Position numbers and translations under genes: made by a program. From FEB-10 sp963710645 (lineage in GTDB: Bacteria > Acidobacteriota > Thermoanaerobaculia > Thermoanaerobaculales > Sulfomarinibacteraceae), in the NCBI GenBank assembly GCA_963710645.1, contig CAVQBD010000009.1, forward strand, positions 310,001-374,000: DNA of 64,000 nt. The letters run 5' to 3'. Below are positions 7,427 to 15,885 of the stretch, one piece after another; positions within the stretch are counted from its first letter, which is position 1; every line of letters starts with the position of its first letter. Below the pieces are notes generated by a model, which was given only the letters and a program-made list of their open reading frames with translations, ran no database searches and was not told where the DNA came from.

Positions 7427-10390
7427 CTACGCGTTCAGCTCGAGCCGGCAGCGGACCCATTTCTCCGAACCCGTCGCCGCCGTCTCCTTCTTCTCCGGTT
7501 CGACCATGACGGCCTCGGGAGAGATGCTCACCCGTGCCGCGTCGAGTCCCCGACCCTCCAGGTAGGCCCGGATCGCCTCGGCGCGGGCCGGCGCCAACGC
7601 CGCCAACTCCGCCTCATCGATGGGCTGGGATGCGACCAGCGCCTCCCGAACGGCATCGCGATAGGCGACCTCGTCAAGCGTAGGTTCCGCACCCTCTGAG
7701 GCCCCGGCAACCGTGTGCTGTGCGCGCAATGCATCGACCTCGGCCGACGACTGCCTCGAGGAGTACAACGACTCCATCGTGTCGAGCGGCACGAGAGTGT
7801 CGAGGTCCTCCTGGGTCACACCCATCGTCATGAGTTCCTCGCGGAGCGCGGCGGTCCTCAGGCCCGGGCCGTCCACCGCCGGATCGTAGGTGCCGTCGAT
7901 CTGGAGGGCGAGCGTCGGCCGCTCAGCTAGGGCGGCCGCCAGTGTGTCCAGATTCCGTGTCGCGCGCTCCTCGAGCACCGCGCTGCCGCCGGCGAACTCG
8001 ACGAACTCCAGATCCTGGTCACCGCTTCCACCGCCGATCTTGCCGAGCAGCTTGAATGGCGATTTCATGAGTTCGGTCATGATCTCCTTGGCCGCGGCGC
8101 CGGCCGCTGTGGCCATGCCGAAACCGGGGGTGTCGAAGCTGCCCTCGAACGGAACGTCAAGAGTGATCCGACCCTCCTTGTCCTTGAGCAGCGACACACC
8201 GAGTTTGAAGGGAAGGTTGACCATCCCCTCCCCCTCCACCTTGTCGCCCAGACTCAGGTCGTCGGCCTCGATGTGGTTGAGCGCCTTGAGATAGCGGTCG
8301 GTGATGTCGTAGTCCAGGTCCAGCGAAACGTCCCCGTCGGTGATGGGATGACCGATGTACTTTACCGACATTGGCGACACCGCCGGCAGCTGCATGTCGC
8401 GGACATCGATGGAGAGATCGGTCAGGCGCTGATAGTCGAAAATATCGAGTTCGCCTTCCACACGGATCGCGCCACCGACGTCGATCCCGGCGTCGATATC
8501 GAGCTTGGCGCCGGCCTTCGAGGTTGTGGAGATCCCTGCGATGTTGCCGTCGATGGGCGTCATCGCGATCCGGAACGGGCCGGTCGAGACAGTCTTGTCA
8601 GTGTAGACGCCATAACAGTCGTGCAGCCGGAACCGCGCGATCGTGAGGTCCGGCATCGCCCCTTCGTCCGGCGCGGGAGTGCCGCCGCCGGCCTCCTCAC
8701 CCTCGTGGGTCAGAGCGCTCAAGAACTCGAGCAGATTGATCGAGCCATCCTCGGCCACCGTGATCTCGAGCCCCGCATTGTAGATGTCCACCTCTGTGAC
8801 CAAGGCGCCCATGGGATCGAGGTCGGCGTCGATGCCCTTGACCGACAGGTCGCCCCAACCGATCAGCTTGTCGCCGGTGATGGTCTCGTTGAGGTCGAGT
8901 CCGGTGACGCCGAACTCACCCTTGAAATTCGCTTCCATGGCCTCGGCGCCCTTCGGTTTCGATACGGTTGCATTGCCGCCAGCCACGAGCACCCCGGCGC
9001 GCACCTCGACCGGTGCGACCCTCGCAAAGTACGGTTGGTACTTGGCCAGGTCGAGCCCCTCGAGACCCACCTCCACCTCGGCCGCCAGCGGCGAGGCGCC
9101 AAACGCGCCCTTGGCGTTTCCCAACGCGTCGCCCGCAAAGCTCGCGGAAGCCTCGAAGGGCCACATGGTGCCCTCCTTGGTGGAGATGTCGGTGACCACG
9201 AGGTCGGCATCGTCGACCATGAAGCGAATTGGGGGCGACATGGTCCGGTCCTCGAACTCCACCCCCGCATCGCGAAGCTCGAACCGGCCAACCTCGGCCG
9301 AGACCTTTAGCTTCTCCTCCAGAGACTGATAGGTGGCGACGATCTGTTCCTGCGACTCCTCGGGAATCAGGACATCCCAGTTCGGCGTTCCGTCGGGCTC
9401 GATCCAGCCAAAGGCCGTGGCGCCCTCGACCAGGACGGACTCCACCGCCACGTTCTGCTCGGGCCACTCCAGGTGGCCGCCGGCGACGGCGATGGTGTCC
9501 ACCTGCAAAAGGTCCGCATCGTGCTCTTCCGCCTGGAATCCGAAATCGGTGATTCGGATATTGGCGTCGTTCGCCACCAAGTGGATCCCGTCTTCCTCCA
9601 GACCAATCTGGTAGTTGACGTCGAGATCGAGAAGGCCACCGGTCAGGTCGAACTCGAAGAGGTAGGCCACCGCTCTCCAGGTGTTGGCGAGGTTGACGGA
9701 TTCGAGCTCGAACCGACCGTCCAGCCCGAGCGGCTCCACCACCACTTTGCCGTTGACCCTGAGCTCACCGCCGCCCATCAACCCGATCACGACGTCGTTG
9801 CTGCCCTCCCGCTCGGGGATGGTCGAGATGTCGAAGAGCTCGACCTCGGAGGGCCCGTACTCCCACACCAGCGGCTCCGGGCGATAGCGGTCATCGATAT
9901 CGATGCGGCCTCCAACCACCTGTGCGTGCTGCAGCAAGGCCCGCGGCAGTCCTTCGTCATCTTCCGGTTTTGGGTCGCTCTCCGGGAGGTCTTCCATCAC
10001 CTCGAGAACGTTAATCTTGCCGTCGTCGAAGCGGCGCAGCGCCACGTAGGGGTTCTCGATGGTCAGTTCCTTGAGGGTGGCCGCCCACCGGAACAGGCTC
10101 GAGACCTGGGCGTTGGCGTAGACACGGTCCCAGGAGAGCAGCACCGAGCCCGGCCGGTCGGGGATGGAGAACCCCTCGATGGTCAGCGACAGCGCGAACG
10201 GATTGCAACGCACCTTCTCCACCGTCGCCTGCCGCTTGACCAGCTCCACCGACCTCTTCTCGATCTGGCTCTTGACGATCCACGGCACCACGAAGAAGCC
10301 GATCAGCGCGTACATCACGACGGCCGCCACGATGGCCGACCGCCAACTCACCAGCCGCCACGAACGAATCCAATCCGAAACCGAACTCAT
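7427..10390 (-). CDS. DUF748 domain-containing AsmA-like protein
   Basis: 987 residues from an ATG at 10390 with GGAGG placed 6 bases upstream. Residues 19-37 are a membrane anchor (AIVAAVVMYALIGFFVVPW), followed by IVKSQIEKRSVELVKRQ and NPFALSLTIEGFSIPD, the classical opening of DUF748 proteins. The middle is a long beta-rich periplasmic part with repeated LDLDYDITDRYL-type strands; the segment GHPITDGDVSLDL with a later LPFKLGVSLLKD closes the DUF748 core. The final 200 residues contain VEFAGGSAVLEERATRNLD, reminiscent of OmpA-like domains, and a conserved DEAELAALAPARAEAIRAYL segment. DUF748 proteins are AsmA relatives thought to act in envelope homeostasis; the exact function is unknown. 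Confidence 0.8.
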   Translation of the reverse strand: MSSVSDWIRSWRLVSWRSAIVAAVVMYALIGFFVVPWIVKSQIEKRSVELVKRQATVEKVRCNPFALSLTIEGFSIPDRPGSVLLSWDRVYANAQVSSLFRWAATLKELTIENPYVALRRFDDGKINVLEVMEDLPESDPKPEDDEGLPRALLQHAQVVGGRIDIDDRYRPEPLVWEYGPSEVELFDISTIPEREGSNDVVIGLMGGGELRVNGKVVVEPLGLDGRFELESVNLANTWRAVAYLFEFDLTGGLLDLDVNYQIGLEEDGIHLVANDANIRITDFGFQAEEHDADLLQVDTIAVAGGHLEWPEQNVAVESVLVEGATAFGWIEPDGTPNWDVLIPEESQEQIVATYQSLEEKLKVSAEVGRFELRDAGVEFEDRTMSPPIRFMVDDADLVVTDISTKEGTMWPFEASASFAGDALGNAKGAFGASPLAAEVEVGLEGLDLAKYQPYFARVAPVEVRAGVLVAGGNATVSKPKGAEAMEANFKGEFGVTGLDLNETITGDKLIGWGDLSVKGIDADLDPMGALVTEVDIYNAGLEITVAEDGSINLLEFLSALTHEGEEAGGGTPAPDEGAMPDLTIARFRLHDCYGVYTDKTVSTGPFRIAMTPIDGNIAGISTTSKAGAKLDIDAGIDVGGAIRVEGELDIFDYQRLTDLSIDVRDMQLPAVSPMSVKYIGHPITDGDVSLDLDYDITDRYLKALNHIEADDLSLGDKVEGEGMVNLPFKLGVSLLKDKEGRITLDVPFEGSFDTPGFGMATAAGAAAKEIMTELMKSPFKLLGKIGGGSGDQDLEFVEFAGGSAVLEERATRNLDTLAAALAERPTLALQIDGTYDPAVDGPGLRTAALREELMTMGVTQEDLDTLVPLDTMESLYSSRQSSAEVDALRAQHTVAGASEGAEPTLDEVAYRDAVREALVASQPIDEAELAALAPARAEAIRAYLEGRGLDAARVSISPEAVMVEPEKKETAATGSEKWVRCRLELNA

Positions 10391-10670
10391 GCGCTCCTCC
10401 GGTCGATCGCCAGCCCTCGCTGGAGCAGGTCATTTATTGTCGCCGGCCCCTCGGCGATGTGCGGGCAGGGCTGCAACTCAAATGGAATCGGACGCATTGT
10501 ACCGCGGCCCGTGCCTACCCAAAACTCACCCTGCAATCAACCCAGAATCTGTGGAACGGAAAGGTTCCCAGCTCCAATCAGGTGGGCAAATTCCGGGTTC
10601 TCGTTTCCTTTCACCGTTGCCCCGCCCCAAGGGTGCACAGATCAACCCGGAACTGGGTGGCCGGGCGGGG
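10391..10670. other. Intergenic stretch, nothing recognised
   Basis: About 280 bases separate the DUF748 start from the end of the small lipoprotein gene. I see no convincing gene, no clean 7-bp array and no strong promoter. The ribosome site of the DUF748 gene occupies the first 15 bases. Confidence 0.5.
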
Positions 10671-10859
10671 CTAGATCGGCCCGCCAAAGCCGATGCTCGG
10701 GTTGACGTAGACGGGGCCCAGCCTCATTGGGGCGCCCACGTTGATGCTCGCATAGCCGTTGCACGCGGCCATGGTGGTCACGGCGGCGACCACTACCATT
10801 AACAACAACAGGGTCCGGACGGACCGGTGTTGCACAAGAGATTGGATCTTCGCGGTCAT
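10671..10859 (-). CDS. Small predicted lipoprotein (62 aa)
   Basis: A short gene: basic N-terminus with two Arg, hydrophobic core LLLLMVVVAAVTTM and a lipobox MAAC, leaving a mature peptide of about 30 residues (GYASINVGAPMRLGPV, then PSIGFGGPI). Its ATG overlaps the TGA of the upstream VOC gene as ATGA, and GGAGG sits within the end of that gene, a layout typical of translational coupling. The glycine/proline-rich mature part resembles short outer-membrane-associated lipoproteins of unknown role. Short length keeps confidence moderate, but signal peptide, ribosome site and coupling support a real gene. Confidence 0.6.
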   Translation of the reverse strand: MTAKIQSLVQHRSVRTLLLLMVVVAAVTTMAACNGYASINVGAPMRLGPVYVNPSIGFGGPI

Positions 10860-11692
10860 CGGCTCACCTCCTCAACGACGAATCCCGCACCGTGCGGGTC
10901 GGCGATGATCGCCACCTTGGCGTTTCTCACCTCGGCATTGGGCGCCAGGAGAATCGTACCTCCCAGCGACCTAGCCTTGGACACGGTGGCGTTGACGTCC
11001 GCCACACGGACATAGGCCACCCACAAGTTGGGGATCCGGGTGTCGGACTTCTTCACCACGCCCACTCGCGGAACCGCTTCGGTGCTGAGAAGGGTGTGGG
11101 ACTCTCCGGCGACGGTCTCGTTTGTGATGTCGTAGCCGAAGTTCGTGCTGTAGAAAGCCGCCGACGCGTCCACTTCATCGGTCCACACCTCGTTCCACCA
11201 CCAGTCACCGGCGGCGGGAATCCGGTCAACCGGATCGCCCTGCGTCGCCCTGACGACGCCGAAAGCCGCACCGTGCGGGTCCTTGAGCACGCCCACGCGC
11301 CCGCGGCCGGGGACATTGAAGGACTTGACCAGCCGCTCACCGCCAACCGCCGTGGTGTTCTCCACCGCACGGTCCACGTCCCGAACCGATACCAGCGGCA
11401 CCCAGTAACTCGTGTAGTCGGACGAGCGCAGCTCGGCCATGCCACCGATCAACCGACCATCGTTCTTCACCAGCGTGTAGTCGTCAGACGCGTCGTCGAA
11501 TTCCCAGCCGAAGAGGCCGCCGTAGAACGACTTCGCACCGGCCAGATTCGGGGTCACCAGATCGTGCCAGACCACCTTGCCGGGGATCCAGTTGCCGCTG
11601 TCGGCAATGGCCGGCACCTCGGGGACATTGGTGGAACACCCGGTGGCCACCAGGGCCATGACCGCCATCCCGCACATCATCTTCCTGAACAT
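10856..11692 (-). CDS. VOC (glyoxalase-fold) family lipoprotein
   Basis: 278 residues. The start at 11692 is preferred over an upstream in-frame ATG because GGAGGTGAC lies directly before it and it opens a lipoprotein signal (MALVATGC, Cys 19). Two tandem VOC modules follow: the first from about residue 35 (GKVVWHDLVTPNLAGAKSFY, then DPHGAAFGVVRA) and the second from about 165 (WNEVWTDEVDASAAFYSTNF, then IADPHGAGFVVEE). Each has the betaalphabetabetabeta pattern of the vicinal-oxygen-chelate superfamily. Proteins of this layout are often annotated as glyoxalase/bleomycin-resistance-like; the substrate is unknown, and the envelope location is unusual for the family. It is coupled by a 4-bp overlap to the small lipoprotein. 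Confidence 0.75.
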   Translation of the reverse strand: MFRKMMCGMAVMALVATGCSTNVPEVPAIADSGNWIPGKVVWHDLVTPNLAGAKSFYGGLFGWEFDDASDDYTLVKNDGRLIGGMAELRSSDYTSYWVPLVSVRDVDRAVENTTAVGGERLVKSFNVPGRGRVGVLKDPHGAAFGVVRATQGDPVDRIPAAGDWWWNEVWTDEVDASAAFYSTNFGYDITNETVAGESHTLLSTEAVPRVGVVKKSDTRIPNLWVAYVRVADVNATVSKARSLGGTILLAPNAEVRNAKVAIIADPHGAGFVVEEVSR

Positions 11693-11809
11693 CGTCACCT
11701 CCCGCGTCGGGGGCTGCGCCACCGTTGCGCGCACACCCTTCGACACCTGTTCCTGTCAATTGGCGAGGAGAGTACACCCATCACTCTTCCTTCTGGAAGC
11801 CTTCAGTTC

Positions 11810-12463
11810 CTATTCCGGCAGAGTCTGCAGGAATCGGTCGGCCTCGGCGATGGACGCCGTCATGTCAGCGATCAGCGTCTCGATGTCGGTCTCGATGCCC
11901 GCCATCTCGGTGCTCAGACCGCCAACCGCCGCCGCGTTGAGATTGTGTTTGAGGTACAGCACGTTGTCGTGGAGTTGGGTCAGCACCGGCTCCATGCTGT
12001 CTTCCGACTTCCTCAGAGCCCTCTCCAAACCCGCGTAACTCGCCCTGCTCTCCGCCAACTTCTGGCGGCTCTTCGCCTGGAGATCGGCGCTGGAGATCTC
12101 GCCGATCTCCTCCTCCCACTCCTTGAAGAGGTCGTTGGCGATGGAATCAATCTTGTCGATCTGCTCGCTGAGGTCCTCGGCGCGATCTTTGGACTTCTCG
12201 TAGTCGTTGTCGAGCTTGTCGTAGACGTCCTCGAGTTCGCCGGCGTCCACGTCGTAGAGCTGGCGCAGGCGGTCGAGGGCGCTCTCGAATTGATCCGCCG
12301 CCTCCTGCTGGTCGTCACGGACCTCCTCCACGTTGCTGCGCAGAAGATCGCGCTTCTCCTTGCCCATCATTTCCCAGGCCGAGTAGTAGGTGGACGAGCA
12401 CCCAAATGACGCTGAGAGCACGAGCCCCACTGCCGCGACCGCCCACCCCGTTGTTTTCTTCAT
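11810..12463 (-). CDS. DUF2959 family lipoprotein
   Basis: 217 residues. The ATG at 12463 has AGGTGA just upstream; a GTG two codons earlier is possible. The signal GWAVAAVGLVLSASFGC gives a lipobox at Cys 22, followed directly by SSTYYSAWEMMGKEKRDLL, the family signature. The remainder is a long charged helical coiled coil (EVRDDQQEAADQFESAL and later segments), with KHNLNAAAVGGLS near residue 170. DUF2959 proteins are periplasmic helical proteins of unknown function. It lies about 120 bases upstream of the VOC gene on the same strand. Confidence 0.8.
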   Translation of the reverse strand: MKKTTGWAVAAVGLVLSASFGCSSTYYSAWEMMGKEKRDLLRSNVEEVRDDQQEAADQFESALDRLRQLYDVDAGELEDVYDKLDNDYEKSKDRAEDLSEQIDKIDSIANDLFKEWEEEIGEISSADLQAKSRQKLAESRASYAGLERALRKSEDSMEPVLTQLHDNVLYLKHNLNAAAVGGLSTEMAGIETDIETLIADMTASIAEADRFLQTLPE

Positions 12464-12675
12464 TTTCACCTCATGTTCTCTTCTCGCTCTGCTCCACGGC
12501 CGGCCCCGTCGCGGACGTGGCTCATGCCATCGCGCGCGGTTTCTAGACCCGTTCCTCTGGGAGGATGGGAGGGGAGTAGTCTCCCGATGCGACCCCCACC
12601 AAACCGGCCAGGATCAGCTCGTCCATCAGCGAATTTTCAGTCCGTCAAATCGTATCACCCCTGTCGAAGGGGGTG
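12464..12675. other. Intergenic stretch, no repeats recognised
   Basis: About 210 bases between the DUF2959 start and the end of the aquaporin gene. It contains a weak GGGAG...CTCCC symmetry around 12567-12586 but no gene or clear terminator. Confidence 0.4.
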
Positions 12676-13371
12676 CTACTCGTCGCCTGCCGCGAGCCAC
12701 TTATACACGGCTCCTGCTGCCAATGCCCCAATGATCGGCGCGACCCAGAACAGCCACAACTGGCCCACCGCCCAGCCGCCCACGAAGATCGCGGGAGCGG
12801 TGCTTCGGGCCGGGTTGACCGAGGTGTTTGTCACCGGGATCGAAATGAGGTGGATCAGGGTCAGACAGAGACCGATGGCGAGGCCGGCGAATCCGGCCGG
12901 CGCCCTCTTGGACGTGGCACCCAGGATGACCATCAAAAAGACGAAGGTCAGCACCACCTCGGCGATGAATCCGGCCGCCATGGTGTAGCCCCCGGGCGAG
13001 TGGGCGCCGTAGCCGTTGGCGGCAAAGCCACTGGCCACCACGTCGAAGCCCGTCTTGCCGCTGGCAATCAGGTAGAGCACACCGGCTCCTGCCATCCCGC
13101 CCAGAAGCTGGGCCACGATGTAGGGTCCGATGTCCTTAGCGGCGAAACGGCCGCCGGACCACAGCCCGATGCTCACAGCCGGGTTGAAGTGGCCGCCCGA
13201 GATGTGGCCCACGGCGTAGACCATGGTCAGGACGGTGAGACCGAAGGCCAGCGACACCCCAGCAAAACCGATCCCCAACTCCGGAAACGCCGCCGCCAGC
13301 ACCGCGCTGCCGCAGCCGCCAAACACCAGCCACGCCGTCCCGAGAAACTCCGCACCAAGCCTTTTGCTCAT
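12676..13371 (-). CDS. aqpZ: Aquaporin Z
   Basis: 231 residues, the usual length for bacterial aquaporins. The start at 13371 (MSKRLGAEFLGT) is chosen over a longer frame because GGAGG lies upstream and the homologous N-terminus begins there. Six membrane helices and two re-entrant NPA loops are evident: HFNPAV at 62-66 and SVNPARS at 185-190. His 174, Thr 183 and Arg 189 in the second half (LIHLISIPVTNTSVNPAR) match the aromatic/arginine selectivity filter of water-specific AqpZ rather than glycerol facilitators. The protein should allow rapid water flux across the inner membrane during osmotic shifts. The neighbouring genes do not suggest a dedicated operon. Confidence 0.93.
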   Translation of the reverse strand: MSKRLGAEFLGTAWLVFGGCGSAVLAAAFPELGIGFAGVSLAFGLTVLTMVYAVGHISGGHFNPAVSIGLWSGGRFAAKDIGPYIVAQLLGGMAGAGVLYLIASGKTGFDVVASGFAANGYGAHSPGGYTMAAGFIAEVVLTFVFLMVILGATSKRAPAGFAGLAIGLCLTLIHLISIPVTNTSVNPARSTAPAIFVGGWAVGQLWLFWVAPIIGALAAGAVYKWLAAGDE

Positions 13372-13430
13372 ATTTTCCTCCGTTTTCTCCTCCGTTGTGT
13401 TGAACTGAATCCGGATCAGGGTACAACAAC

Positions 13431-13811
13431 CTACTCCCCTTCGGACCGTTGAAAGGTCAGCGCCTCGTTGTCGCCGGCCCAAAGCCGCAGCGTTTCACCG
13501 TCGACCTCGTAGCCCGTCACGGCACCCAGCCGCTCGAGAAAGATCTTCTCGAAGACCATGGCCCGCGGTGGTCCGGCCATTCGCGTGCCCGCCGTCGGCC
13601 CGAGGGTCATCGTCCCCTCCACCGGGTCCTCGGACCCGAGCCTCGTTACAAACCGGTTGACCCCGCTGAAGCCCCCGACCGAACCGTCCTCGCGGATCTC
13701 GAGCGTGGGGGTGTGATCGCCCATGTCACCAGGATTGCCGTCCACGGCGATGAGCGTCCACGATCCCACCAACTCGCGAAGGGTGTTGCTTTCTTCGTTC
13801 CATGTCTCCAT
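13431..13811 (-). CDS. META-domain (HslJ-like) protein
   Basis: 126 residues from an ATG at 13811 preceded by GAGGAGG. The sequence LVGSWTLIAVDGNPGD, then GGFSGVNRFVTRL and a MAGPPRAMVFEKIFLERL segment followed by LRLWAGDNEALTFQR, matches the META/HslJ fold (W..L.....G, SG.N.., G.. T.MAC-like step here TRMAGPP, then final beta-strand). The usual cysteine of TxMAC is replaced by Gly. No signal peptide is visible with this start, which is atypical since many family members are secreted; the longer frame upstream does not look like a signal either. Function unknown. Confidence 0.65.
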   Translation of the reverse strand: METWNEESNTLRELVGSWTLIAVDGNPGDMGDHTPTLEIREDGSVGGFSGVNRFVTRLGSEDPVEGTMTLGPTAGTRMAGPPRAMVFEKIFLERLGAVTGYEVDGETLRLWAGDNEALTFQRSEGE

Positions 13812-14017
13812 GAACTCCTCCTCGGTGGTGTCAGGCAACGAACCGGGGCATGAACGCCGCCGCCAATCGTGCACGGTCCACGTTGCGCCTGGATTTTCTG
13901 ACGGAGTCGGCGCGCAGCATACATCACTCGCGGCGCACCCGGATTCGCGGCCCTTCACCGTGCCCCGTCAGTGCTGAGCGTCGAGCCGCAGGGCCCGGGT
14001 GACCGTGCCTGTCCGAG

Positions 14018-15738
14018 TCAGTCGGCTCGGTAGATGGTCTCGCCTTCCTTGATCGTCTCGACGACGTCGATCTGGTCGAGCGTCTCGGGGTCGACGGCCG
14101 TCGGATCGGTCGAGAGGATGACGAAATCGGCCAGCTTGCCGACCTCGATCGAGCCCTTGGTCGCCTCCTCGAGGTGCTGCCACGCGGGCCAGATGGTCAT
14201 CGCCTTGAGCGCGGTGATGACGTCGACTCGTTGCGCCGGCCCGATGATGTCGCCGGAGCGCGAGCGCCGGGTCACGGTGGCGTCGAGGATGCGCATGGAG
14301 TCCGGGAAGGCCACCGGCGCGTCGTGGTGCGACGAGAACCTGATCCCGCGCTGTACGCACCAGCCGGTCGGCGAGATGTCGTCGACGAGCTCGGGCCCGA
14401 CGGTGTGCTCGCGGTGCCAGTCGCCCCAGTAGAAGGTGTGCATGGGAAACAGCGACGGCATGATGCCGAGCCGCTTGACGGCGTCCAGCTGGTCGGAGCG
14501 CAGGAACTGGCCGTGGATCAGCACCGGGCGCGTCGCGGTCGGGCCGTGCTCGGCCAGCGCGGCTTCGTTGGCTGCGATCAGGAGATCGGTGGCGGCCTCG
14601 CCGTTGGAGTGGGTGAGCAGCTGGACGTCGTTGGCGTAGGCCCAGTCACCGCGTCGACCACCTGCTCGCGGGTGGCTGCGGCGTAGCCCGACGTAGCCCG
14701 GCGGGTAGTCGCCGACCGGGTCGACGTAGGGCCGGTCGCGCCAGGCGGTGAAGCCCTGCGGCGAGCCGTCGATGGTCAGCTTGGCCCCGCGCGACCCGGA
14801 AGCGGTTGCGGTAGGTATCGCTCTGATGCTCCGCGATGAAGTCGCGGTCGGCCAGCACGTCGACGTAGGTCACGATGTCGATCGTCGAAACCGCCCTCGT
14901 CGGCGATCTTCCGCAGCATCGCCACGGTCGAGGGCAGCGACCGGCCCTCCTCGGCCGTGGTGTAGCCGAACCTGGCCCAGAGCTCGGATCCGGCCTCCGC
15001 GAAGGCGCGCGCCCCGGCCTCGCCGATATCGCCCATGCAGCTTGACGATGGCGGCGAAGAACGCCGTCTCCTCGAGCACGCCGTCGGGCTCGCGGCTGCC
15101 CGCCCGGCGCCGGATCACGCCGCCCTCGGGGTCCTCGGTGGCGGCGTCGTAGCCCACCACCTCGAGCGCGGCCGAGTTGAGCGCCGCCAGGTGGCCCGAC
15201 TGGTGGATGATGACGATCGGGACGTCGCTGGATACCGCGTCGAGGTCGTCGCGGGTCGGGTGGCGCAGCTCGGCGAGTTGCGCGTTGTCGTAGCCGAAGC
15301 CGATGATGAGGTCGTAGCGCTCGACGGCCTCAGCGTTGGCGGCCGCCCAGTCGCGCAGGGTCTGCTGCAGCAAGGCGATTTCGTTGACCTCGCCGTCGGG
15401 CGGCGCCAGCAGGTTGGCCGACAGCGCCTGCAGGCCGCCCATGAAGACGTGGCCGTGGGCGTCGACGAAGCCCGGCAGCATGGTCCGGCCCTCCAGGTCG
15501 AGCAGCTCGGTCCCCGGGCCCTTGATGGGCCATCACCTCGTCGGCGGCGCCGACGGCCAGGATGCTGCCCGTCCTTCTCCGCCACCGCCTCGGCGCGCAT
15601 GGCATCGTCGTTCATGGTGAGGATCGGTCCGCCGGACCAGATCCTGTCGGCGGTCTGCTGCGCGAACGATGCTGGCGAGGCGAGCACGCAGGCGCCTACC
15701 ACCAGAAGTGATCGCACGACGATCAGGAACCTTATCAT
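14018..15738 (-). pseudogene. Amidohydrolase (YtcJ-like), broken by many frameshifts
   Basis: Pieces of one gene of roughly 570 codons are spread over all three minus frames. In order they read: signal peptide and AQQTADRIWSGGPILTMND (from 15738); MLPGFVDAHGHVFMGGLQA with the metal-binding HxH (near 15481); HQSGHLAALNSAALE; MGDIGEAGARAFAEAGSELW (near 15036); MTYVDVLADRDFI (near 14873); HSNGEAATDLL; MLIHGQFLRSDQLDAVK (near 14524); and the C-terminal FSSHHDAPV, AMTIWPAWQ and GSIEVGKLADFVIL. This order is that of exported metal-dependent amidohydrolases of the YtcJ type. At least five frame changes are needed. The protein sequence between breaks is well conserved, which is more like clustered indel errors than an old pseudogene, but the DNA alone cannot settle it. 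Confidence 0.75.
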
Positions 15739-15780
15739 CTTTCAGAACTCCCTTGTGAGATGCGGATATCCCGCGGTTTT

Positions 15781-15789
15781 TGCTACAGT
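15781..15789 (+). promoter_or_regulatory. Candidate extended -10 (TGCTACAGT)
   Basis: TGCTACAGT fits the TGnTAnnnT extended -10 pattern and lies about 100 bases before the GDPD start. A good -35 is not evident. The same TGCTACnnT string recurs upstream of several other genes in the window. Confidence 0.3.
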
Positions 15790-15885
15790 CTCTGAAGCAA
15801 ATCAAACTGCAGGTCGGATCATTCCCGGTGTTCTGGTCCGGTGCACTTCGTGATCCAACCCGCCGCTTTCAAGAGGAGGAGTGTC

